Source: Gordonia namibiensis NBRC 108229 (GTDB lineage Bacteria; Actinomycetota; Actinomycetes; Mycobacteriales; Mycobacteriaceae). Taken from it: a stretch of 64,000 nt of DNA. The notes beneath the pieces are model-generated. The model searched no databases. It saw nothing but the letters and a program-made list of their open reading frames with translations, and had not been told where the DNA came from. This document shows, piece after piece, positions 57,741 through 64,000 of the stretch. A program made the position numbers and the translations under genes. Position 1 is the stretch's first letter. Each line of letters begins with the position of its first letter. The DNA lies in contig NZ_BAHE01000009.1 of the NCBI RefSeq assembly GCF_000298235.1, forward strand, positions 62,001-126,000, in the 5' to 3' direction.

Positions 57741-58568
57741 TCAGCGAGTCTTGGCGAACTCCGGCGCGCGTTTGCCGACGAACGCGTCGACGCCTTCGAT
57801 GCCTTCGGGCAGCCCCGACCGCTCGGAGATGGAACGGCCCTCGAGGGCGAGCTGCTCGATGAGCGAGTTCTCCGACGAGACCGAGAGCAGGTGCTTGGTG
57901 CCCGAGTCGGCGGAGCGGGGTCCGGCGGCGATCTTCTCGGCGTTGGCGCGTGCCACGGCCTCGACGTCCTCGTCGGCGACGATCTCGGAGAAGATGCCCC
58001 AGTTCAGTGCGTCGTCGGCCGAGAGGACGCGGTCGGTGAGGATGATCTGGCGGGCGCGGGCGGCGCCGACGGCGCGGGGCAGGGTCCAGGTGAGCCCGCC
58101 GTCGGGGGTAAGGCCGATGCCGCGGTATGCGGGACGCAGCTTGGAGGAGGTGCCGCCGATCGCGACGTCGGCGTGCAGGACCAGCGACATTCCGGCGCCA
58201 GCCGACCACCCCTTCGCGGCGGCGACGACCGGGATCTCGGCCTCGTACAGAGCCGTGACGAAGGCATGGAAGTTGTCGGCGATCTGGCGCAGGTAGGTGG
58301 GGCGATCGTCGGCTGCGGCGAAAGCGCGGACGTTGCCGCCTGCACAGAAGTTCTTGCCCGCACCGACGAGCAGCACCGCTCCCACGTCACGACGGCCGCG
58401 CGCCACCTCGCGCAGCGCCTGGGTGCCGGCGGCGATCCCGTCGTCGTCGAGGGAGTTGCCCGCGCCCGCAGCCGAAATCGCGATTGTCAGGACGCCGTCG
58501 GCCTCATTGACGAGAGCCGGGGCGTCGGGCTGGGTGGTGTCGGTGGCAGGGGATTGCGTGGAGGTCAT
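57741..58568 (-). CDS. Enoyl-CoA hydratase/isomerase family protein
   Basis: 275 residues from ATG 58568. The crotonase fold shows the oxyanion-hole segments GAGKNFCAGGNVRAF and AAKGWSAGAGMSLVLHADVAI, then RPAYRGIGLTPDGGLTWTLPRAVG. The first catalytic glutamate of true hydratases is not obvious, and GLTPDGG places an aspartate where hydratases often have glutamate, so isomerase or another crotonase activity is possible. With etfBA at the window start it adds to fatty-acid oxidation capacity but is far from it. Confidence 0.85.
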   Translation of the reverse strand: MTSTQSPATDTTQPDAPALVNEADGVLTIAISAAGAGNSLDDDGIAAGTQALREVARGRRDVGAVLLVGAGKNFCAGGNVRAFAAADDRPTYLRQIADNFHAFVTALYEAEIPVVAAAKGWSAGAGMSLVLHADVAIGGTSSKLRPAYRGIGLTPDGGLTWTLPRAVGAARARQIILTDRVLSADDALNWGIFSEIVADEDVEAVARANAEKIAAGPRSADSGTKHLLSVSSENSLIEQLALEGRSISERSGLPEGIEGVDAFVGKRAPEFAKTR

Positions 58569-58595
58569 GCGCGAAACATTATCCCGCGCACACCA

Positions 58596-58639
58596 AAGAC
58601 CCGACGCCGGGGAGCTTGCGCTCGGTGGCATCGGGTCTT
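58596..58639 (-). terminator. Probable rpmB terminator
   Basis: 20-nt arms with 16 pairs (AAGACCCGA...GAGC and complement) around TTGC; on the minus strand the stem is followed by TTTGG. A second 18-nt palindrome, TCACCCGCATGCGGGTGA (58659-58676), lies nearer the rpmB stop. Confidence 0.6.
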
Positions 58640-58683
58640 GTGCTCTCGGAACCCCGGATCACCCGCATGCGGGTGACGGAAGA

Positions 58684-58875
58684 TCAGACAGCTGCGGTCT
58701 TGCCGGCCTTCAGGCAGGAGGTGCAGACGTTCTTACGCTTGCGGTTGCCCGGGGCGACCTCGACGCGAACAGACTGGATGTTCGGGTTCCAGCGGCGGTT
58801 GGTACGGCGGTGCGAGTGAGACACCGACTTGCCGAAGCCCGGGCCCTTGCCGCAAATGTCGCAGACGGCAGCCAT
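58684..58875 (-). CDS. rpmB: Ribosomal protein L28, zinc-binding form
   Basis: 63 residues. [15 protein letters not shown] at the start and [10 protein letters not shown] near the end give the two CxxC zinc pairs of the C+ form. Many actinobacteria also have a cysteine-free L28 induced under zinc starvation; here only the zinc form is seen. GGGAG precedes the ATG. It is divergent from the DAK2-like gene, as in most Mycobacteriales. Confidence 0.97.
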   Translation of the reverse strand: MAAVCDICGKGPGFGKSVSHSHRRTNRRWNPNIQSVRVEVAPGNRKRKNVCTSCLKAGKTAAV

Positions 58876-59151
58876 CGTCGAACTCCCTTGATAGATGAAT
58901 ATGGTCTTTGGTCAGCCTTCCGGATCGGCACCACCGGAAGGTGTGCGCGTGGACCGAAAGGCAACCCTGCAAGGATAACCAGCTCGGGTGGGCGTGACCA
59001 AATCCGGGTCGGAAGGCGCCATCCCGCGGTGCGGACGTCCCCGGGTCGTCGGGGGCGCCGAGTAACCTGACACACATCCTTCCAGCCGGTCCCGTCGGCC
59101 CGCGACCCAGCCCCGTCGTATGCCCACGTCAGAGCGAGAAAGAGTCACCGC

Positions 59152-60801
59152 GTGATCGCCCGCACCATCAACCCGCAGCTGCTGCGCGACTGGGCCCGTG
59201 TCTGTGTCGACCAGCTCGAGGAGTTCCGCGGCGAGATCAACGACCTCAACGTCTTCCCGATCCCCGATTCGGATACCGGCAGCAACATGCTCTTCACCAT
59301 GCGTGCTGCCGCAGAGGCCGCCGACGCGGCACCGGATGACGCGACGTTGCCGCAGGTCGCCCGCGCGATGGCCGATGGTGCGGTGGCCCAGGCCCGCGGA
59401 AACTCCGGCATCATCCTGTCCCAGGTTCTCGTCGGTCTGGCCGACGGCGCGGAGATCCTCGGCGACACCGACTCCCTGACGTTCGGTGACCTGGCGTCGC
59501 TCGGCCTGCGCCTGGGATCGCTCGCAGCGACCCGCGCGGTCAGTGAGCCCCGCGAGGGCACGGTGCTGACCCTCGTGCGGGTGGCCGCCGAGTCGGCCGC
59601 CGCACATGAGAAGGAGACCGCCGCCGACATCGTCCGGGCCGTCGCCGACGACTGCGCCGAGGCGCTCGAACGCACACCGGAACAGTTGTCGGTGCTCGCC
59701 TCCGCGGGCGTCGTCGACGCGGGCGGGCGCGGTTTCCTCGTCATCGTCGACGCGATGGTCCGGGTGATCACCGGAGTGGCCAACCGCCGACGCCGCTACC
59801 GCGGCATCCTCACCGACAGCGCGACCCTCGGACACGGGGTCGACGACTCGTGCGTGGAGAGCAGCGATCAGGACTTCGAGGTCATGTACCTGCTCGACGG
59901 CGCGGCCGGTGAGCAGATCGCCCGACTCCGCGAGCGGCTGAACGAACTCGGCGACGCCGTGGTCATCGTCGGCGACAGTTCGAGCGGCGAGGGCGAGCGA
60001 TTCTCCGTTCACGTCCACACCTGCGAACCCGGTGCCGCCGTGGAGGCCGGTGCGGGACTGGGGCGCCTGTCGGACATACGCATCAGCTGCTTCGCGCTGG
60101 ATGCCATTCGCGCACAAGCTGATTCGAACGAGCCTCCGCCCCGGCACAAGCGGGCGGTGGTCGCGGTCGCATCCGGCGAGGGGGCTGCCGACCTCTTCGC
60201 CGAGGCCGGGGCCACCGTACTCCGCGCCGACGACGGACTGACCGCACATGCGTTGGGGCAGGCGATCCGCGACACCGACAGTGCGCACGTGGTCGTGATG
60301 GCCAACGGCGCTCTCAGTTCTCAGGATCTCGTCACCGTCACCACCGACGTGCGTTCGACGCAGCGGTCGGTGCTGATGCTCCCGACGTCGTCGATGACCC
60401 AGTGCCTGGCCGCGCTCGCCGTGCACGACCCGAGCGAGATCCCGGATGTCGACGCCTATGCGATGGCCGAGGCCGCCGCCGGTGCGCGGTGGGGATCGCT
60501 GCAGCTCGCGACCACCAAGATGATGACGCTGGCCGGGATGTCGGAGGTCGGGGATGTCCTGGGACTCATCGGCGACGACGTCCTGGTGGTGGCGCCCGAT
60601 CAGACCTCCGCGGGTACCGCACTGATCGACCTGATGCTGGCGACCGGTGGTGAACTGGTGACCGTGCTCGCGGGAACCGACGTCGACGAGGACGCGCTCG
60701 AGGCCGTCGGCGAACAGATGCGCCGCAACTACCCGGGCATCGAGCTCGCGGTCTACCGGACCGGGCAGCACAGCGATCTGCTGCAGGTGGGTGTGGAGTG
60801 A
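59152..60801 (+). CDS. DAK2-domain, FakA-like kinase
   Basis: 549 residues. The N-terminal DAK2/DhaL domain (about 1-200) has the metal/ATP motif FPIPDSDTGSNML and RGNSGIILSQVL. A middle domain (about 240-320) and a C-terminal DegV-like domain follow. This is the architecture of FakA, the fatty-acid kinase that works with FakB fatty-acid-binding proteins. In M. tuberculosis the equivalent is annotated as two adjacent ORFs (Rv2975c, Rv2974c); here it is one continuous gene. No FakB gene is nearby. The GTG start has only a weak GAGAAAG site. It overlaps recG by 4 nt. Confidence 0.88.
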   Translation: MIARTINPQLLRDWARVCVDQLEEFRGEINDLNVFPIPDSDTGSNMLFTMRAAAEAADAAPDDATLPQVARAMADGAVAQARGNSGIILSQVLVGLADGAEILGDTDSLTFGDLASLGLRLGSLAATRAVSEPREGTVLTLVRVAAESAAAHEKETAADIVRAVADDCAEALERTPEQLSVLASAGVVDAGGRGFLVIVDAMVRVITGVANRRRRYRGILTDSATLGHGVDDSCVESSDQDFEVMYLLDGAAGEQIARLRERLNELGDAVVIVGDSSSGEGERFSVHVHTCEPGAAVEAGAGLGRLSDIRISCFALDAIRAQADSNEPPPRHKRAVVAVASGEGAADLFAEAGATVLRADDGLTAHALGQAIRDTDSAHVVVMANGALSSQDLVTVTTDVRSTQRSVLMLPTSSMTQCLAALAVHDPSEIPDVDAYAMAEAAAGARWGSLQLATTKMMTLAGMSEVGDVLGLIGDDVLVVAPDQTSAGTALIDLMLATGGELVTVLAGTDVDEDALEAVGEQMRRNYPGIELAVYRTGQHSDLLQVGVE

Positions 60802-63053
60802 ACGAGCTGGCCCTCGCGGATTCGCTGTCCGACGTCCTCGGTGCCAAGCCTGCCGAGAAGCTCGCGGGACTGGGTGTGACCACGGTTGGCGAACTGTTGC
60901 GCTACACCCCGCGCCGGTACATCCGACGGGGTCTCGTGGCCGACCATCAGCGACCCGAACCGGGGGAGTGGCTCACCATCGTCGGCCGGATAACCAAGGC
61001 CGACCTGATCCAGATGAAGAGTCGTCGCGGCCAGTTCCTCAAGGTCAAGGTCACCGACGAGAACGAGGTCTACGAGGCGAGCTTCTTCAACCCGAAGTTC
61101 ATCCGGCATCAGCTGCGCCCCGGTGCCCGGGTGATGATGGCCGGCACGGTCAAGTACTTCCGCGAGCAGATCCAGTTGTCGCATCCGGAGTGGATGATCC
61201 TGCCCGACGGTGACCCCGAGATCGAGGACCATGTCGTCGGCTCCAAGATGTTGACCGAGATGTACGCGGTCGAGGAGGAGATCGCCAAAGAAGAGGGGGT
61301 ACATCCGGTCGTCGCGATGTTCGACCGCGAGATCCTGCCGATGTACCCGGCCACCAAAGAGGTTCAGACCTGGGACATCCTGGGCGCGGTGCGGCGAGTT
61401 CTGGACCACTGCGCGCCGATCCCCGACGCGTTGACCGATGCGCAGCGTCGAGAGCGCGGACTCGTCTCGACCGACGAGGCGATCCGCAAGATTCATCTGC
61501 CCGACTCCGAGGACGACGTGAAGGTCGCCTCGCATCGGCTGAAATTCGACGAGGCGCTGGCGATCCAGACGGTGCTTGCCCAGCGGCGCCTCGCGGGTCG
61601 CAGCGAGTCGGCGCCGCCGTGCCCGCACGTGCCCGGTGGCCTCGAAGACGAGCTGCGCGAGCGCCTTCCGTTCACGCTCACCGAGGGTCAGGTCGCGGTG
61701 GGGGAGGAACTGGCCGAGGATCTCGCGCTCGCCCAACCGATGTCCCGGCTGCTGCAGGGTGAGGTGGGTTCCGGTAAGACCCTCGTCTCCCTGCTCGCGA
61801 TGCTGCGGGTCGTCGACAACGGATATCAGTGTGCGATTCTCGCGCCCACCGAGGTGCTTGCCGCACAGCATCACCGGACGATGAAGAAGATGCTCGGTGA
61901 TCTCGCCGAGGGTGGCGAGTTGACCGCGGCCGAGGGGGCGACCCGGATCGCCCTGCTGACGGGATCGATGAAGACCAAGGGTCGGCGCGAGACGCTGCTC
62001 GACGTGGTGACCGGTTCCGCGGGCATCGTCATCGGCACCCACGCCCTCCTGGAGGAGAAGGTCGAGTTCTTCGACCTCGGCCTCGTCGTGATCGACGAAC
62101 AGCACCGTTTCGGTGTCGAGCAGCGTGATGTGTTGCGCAACAAGGGCCGTGACGGTCGCATCCCGCACTTCCTGGTGATGACCGCGACCCCGATCCCGCG
62201 CACCGTCGCGATGACCGCCTTCGGCGACCTCGAGACGTCGGTCCTGCGTGAGCTGCCCCGCGGCCGTCAACCCATCTCGACGTCGGTGGTGCCGATGGGC
62301 CGGCAGAACTGGGTCGACCGGGTGTGGTCGCGTGCCAACGAGGAGATCGACGCCGGCCGCCAGGTCTACGTGGTTTGTTCGCGCATCGGCGACGACGACT
62401 CCCCGGAACCCGAACCCGGTCCCGATGGCGAGAAGGGGCCGAAGACGACGTCGGTGGTCGAGCAGTACGAGGCCCTCGTGGCGGGTCCGTTCGCGCATCG
62501 CCGGGTCGAGATGCTGCACGGCCGTCTGGCGCCGGAGGAGAAGGCCGAGATCATGGACGCGTTCGGCCGCGGCGAGGTCGATGTCCTGGTGTCCACCACC
62601 GTCATCGAGGTCGGCGTGGACGTCCCCAACGCCACCACGATGGTCATCGTCGACGCCGAGCGGTTCGGAGTCAGTCAGCTTCATCAGCTGCGCGGTCGCG
62701 TCGGCCGTGGTCAGCATGCAGGCCTGTGTCTGCTGATGACCAACAGCAACGAGATCTCCCAGTCGATGCAGCGTCTGCGCGCGGTCGCCGGATCGAACGA
62801 CGGCTTCGAACTCGCCCGCGTCGACCTCGAACAGCGCCGCGAGGGTGACCTGCTCGGTTCGCTGCAGTCCGGTGTCAACACCTCGCTGCGGTTCCTCTCG
62901 CTGCTCGAGGATGTCGAGGTCATCGAGGATGCGCGCGGACTCGCCGAGGAGGTGGTGAGCGAGGACATCACGCTGCTGCACCACAGCCCGCTGGCCGATC
63001 TCGTCGACGGGATTCTGGTCCCGCAGAAGATCGCGTATCTCGACAAGTCCTGA
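60798..63053 (+). CDS. recG: ATP-dependent DNA helicase RecG
   Basis: 751 residues. It remodels stalled forks and Holliday junctions. The wedge/OB domain is N-terminal (LTIVGRITKADLIQMKSRRGQFLKVKVTD). Helicase motifs: Walker A GEVGSGKTLVS, VIDEQHRFGVEQRD, MTATPIPRTVAMT, STTVIEVGVDVPNATTMVI and RGRVGRGQHAGLCLL. About 20 acidic/proline residues are inserted before motif IV (DDDSPEPEPGPDGEKG), a common actinobacterial loop. It is coupled to the FakA-like gene by the GTGA overlap, as in many Gram-positives. Confidence 0.97.
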   Translation: MNELALADSLSDVLGAKPAEKLAGLGVTTVGELLRYTPRRYIRRGLVADHQRPEPGEWLTIVGRITKADLIQMKSRRGQFLKVKVTDENEVYEASFFNPKFIRHQLRPGARVMMAGTVKYFREQIQLSHPEWMILPDGDPEIEDHVVGSKMLTEMYAVEEEIAKEEGVHPVVAMFDREILPMYPATKEVQTWDILGAVRRVLDHCAPIPDALTDAQRRERGLVSTDEAIRKIHLPDSEDDVKVASHRLKFDEALAIQTVLAQRRLAGRSESAPPCPHVPGGLEDELRERLPFTLTEGQVAVGEELAEDLALAQPMSRLLQGEVGSGKTLVSLLAMLRVVDNGYQCAILAPTEVLAAQHHRTMKKMLGDLAEGGELTAAEGATRIALLTGSMKTKGRRETLLDVVTGSAGIVIGTHALLEEKVEFFDLGLVVIDEQHRFGVEQRDVLRNKGRDGRIPHFLVMTATPIPRTVAMTAFGDLETSVLRELPRGRQPISTSVVPMGRQNWVDRVWSRANEEIDAGRQVYVVCSRIGDDDSPEPEPGPDGEKGPKTTSVVEQYEALVAGPFAHRRVEMLHGRLAPEEKAEIMDAFGRGEVDVLVSTTVIEVGVDVPNATTMVIVDAERFGVSQLHQLRGRVGRGQHAGLCLLMTNSNEISQSMQRLRAVAGSNDGFELARVDLEQRREGDLLGSLQSGVNTSLRFLSLLEDVEVIEDARGLAEEVVSEDITLLHHSPLADLVDGILVPQKIAYLDKS

Positions 63054-63077
63054 TCTGGGCCGGTGTTCCCGCCCTCT

Positions 63078-63130
63078 GCTCCCTGAGGTGCGAGGAGCGA
63101 TAGCGACGAGCCTCGAAGGGCTGGCGACGT
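63078..63130 (+). repeat. Dispersed intergenic repeat, copy 4
   Basis: CTCCCTGAGGTGCGAGGAGC, then GATAGCGACGAGCCTCGAAG and GGCTGGCGACG. It is nearly identical to copies 1 and 2 over about 45 nt, in the 108-nt gap between recG and the HNH gene. It has no right arm. Confidence 0.85.
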
Positions 63131-63161
63131 GAATTGCTGCGCAGGAATCAATTCCGAGTAA

Positions 63162-63986
63162 ATGGAACCGCACCGTCCAGCGGTGCGTCAAAGTTCCATG
63201 GTCCTCTCCGACGCGACATTCCGATCGCCGACGCTGCGGCGGTTGCGTATGCGTCTTCGGTGGATCGGTTGGAACGGAGCGGCATCCGGGGCGTGGTCGG
63301 CGCGGCAGTGGGGGCTGCTGGTCTTCGCGGTGGTCACCGCAATCGTGGTCGCGGTGGGGTCCGGTGCGCTCGGCCCGCGACCCGACACCGACCCGCGGGT
63401 GCGGGCAATGGCGCGAGAGGCGTTGGCAAGCCTGGGGTCCATACCTGTTCACGCACAGCGGCCCGACCGCGACGACTACGACCGGAGCGCGTTCGGCTCG
63501 GCGTGGACGGATGCGGTGGCCGTCGCCGGCGGCGGCAACGGATGCGACACCCGCAACGACATCCTGGCCCGCGATCTGCACGACATCCGGGCCGGACCGG
63601 TCTCGAGTTGTCCGAGAGCGGTTCTCGCGGGGGAGTTCCGGAGTCCGTACAGCGGAGAGTTCGTGGTGTTCCGGCGGGACCGCGGGGCGTCGAGCGTGCA
63701 GATCGATCACATCGTGCCGCTGGCCTACGCCTGGGACATGGGCGCGTGGTCGTGGGAGTTCGGCCGACGACTCGACTTCGCGAACGATCCGGCCAATCTG
63801 GTCGCCGTCGACGGGCAGTCGAATCAGGAGAAGAGCGACTCGGAACCGGCACGCTGGATGCCACCGGCGCGGGGGTTCTGGTGCCAGTACGCGATCCAGT
63901 TCGTGATGGTCAGTGCGAAATACGGTTTGACGATCGATGCGGAGTCACGCGAAGTGCTCGCCGATGCCCTCCGTTGCGACGGTTGA
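63162..63986 (+). CDS. Membrane-anchored HNH/DUF1524-type nuclease
   Basis: 274 residues as drawn; ATG 63198 is an alternative start. One membrane helix (about 52-70, LLVFAVVTAIVVAVGSGAL) is followed by an extracytoplasmic domain. That domain has the GmrSD/DUF1524-like HNH core: VQIDHIVPLAYAWDMGAW, then NDPANLVAVDGQSNQEKSD. Cysteines (GCDTRNDIL, SSCPRAVL) may form a disulfide outside the cell. This is the actinobacterial family of exported HNH nucleases, possibly for DNA degradation or turnover at the surface. It stands alone after recG. Confidence 0.85.
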   Translation: MEPHRPAVRQSSMVLSDATFRSPTLRRLRMRLRWIGWNGAASGAWSARQWGLLVFAVVTAIVVAVGSGALGPRPDTDPRVRAMAREALASLGSIPVHAQRPDRDDYDRSAFGSAWTDAVAVAGGGNGCDTRNDILARDLHDIRAGPVSSCPRAVLAGEFRSPYSGEFVVFRRDRGASSVQIDHIVPLAYAWDMGAWSWEFGRRLDFANDPANLVAVDGQSNQEKSDSEPARWMPPARGFWCQYAIQFVMVSAKYGLTIDAESREVLADALRCDG

Positions 63987-64000
63987 CGAGATTCAGGCGG

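Noticed and set aside
60753-63710. 985-codon open frame on the minus strand
   Set aside because: It lies opposite recG, which has complete helicase motifs. Long antisense frames arise in high-GC coding DNA, and the translation has no recognisable domain.

Overview
The window is a high-GC (about two-thirds G+C) actinobacterial chromosome segment, almost certainly from the order Mycobacteriales and most likely a Gordonia-type genome. The evidence is conserved gene order. It runs etfB-etfA-acyltransferases-iscS-mnmA, ligA, gatCA, pfkA, gatB, lppZ/doxX, ilvBNC, serA-leuB, gltX-tRNAs, ltbR/leuCD-hupB, mutT1/ppk1, cofC/gpsA, thiL-ung and recG. This matches the Rv3029c-to-Rv2973c region of Mycobacterium tuberculosis read in reverse (recalled from family knowledge, not searched). 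Many genes have an actinobacterial -10 box (TANNNT) only 6-8 nt before an ATG/GTG, so leaderless transcription looks common.

Layout. 1-7.9 kb: electron-transfer flavoprotein genes, two acyltransferases resembling ornithine-lipid enzymes, and the sulfur-transfer pair cysteine desulfurase/MnmA followed by a MetE-like protein. 8-23.4 kb: DNA ligase, macro-domain and ACT proteins, gatC-gatA, a PLA2-like/alpha-beta hydrolase operon, a NarL-type two-component system, pfkA, gatB, and the divergent LppZ-like and DoxX genes. 23.4-31.4 kb: ilvD, mgtE, a PH-like membrane protein and ilvBNC behind a leader peptide and attenuator. 31.5-34.0 kb: a three-gene cassette that looks acquired, with an EspC-like protein, a WXG-type protein with a glycine-zipper C-terminus, and a membrane protein. 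It is followed by palindromic repeats and a secreted serine protease. 35-47.4 kb: serA, leuB, an MFS transporter, FAH and hydrolase genes, gltX, tRNA-Gln, two tRNA-Glu, an F420-type oxidoreductase, the IclR regulator, leuCD and hupB. 47.5-64 kb: MutT1, PPK1, CofC, GpsA, ThiL, a glutamine-synthetase-like protein, gamma carbonic anhydrase, Ung, enoyl-CoA hydratase, L28, a DAK2/FakA-like protein, RecG and a membrane-anchored HNH nuclease.

Two functional themes stand out. The window holds most of branched-chain amino acid synthesis (ilvD, ilvBNC, leuB, leuCD and a leu regulator). It also holds a complete indirect Gln-tRNA system (gltX, tRNA-Gln and gatCAB). The most unusual features are the type VII-linked cassette, a dispersed intergenic repeat family with at least four copies, two further palindromic element types, and a 24-bp tandem repeat coding the ThiL N-terminus. 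No CRISPR array, prophage, insertion sequence or origin was seen.
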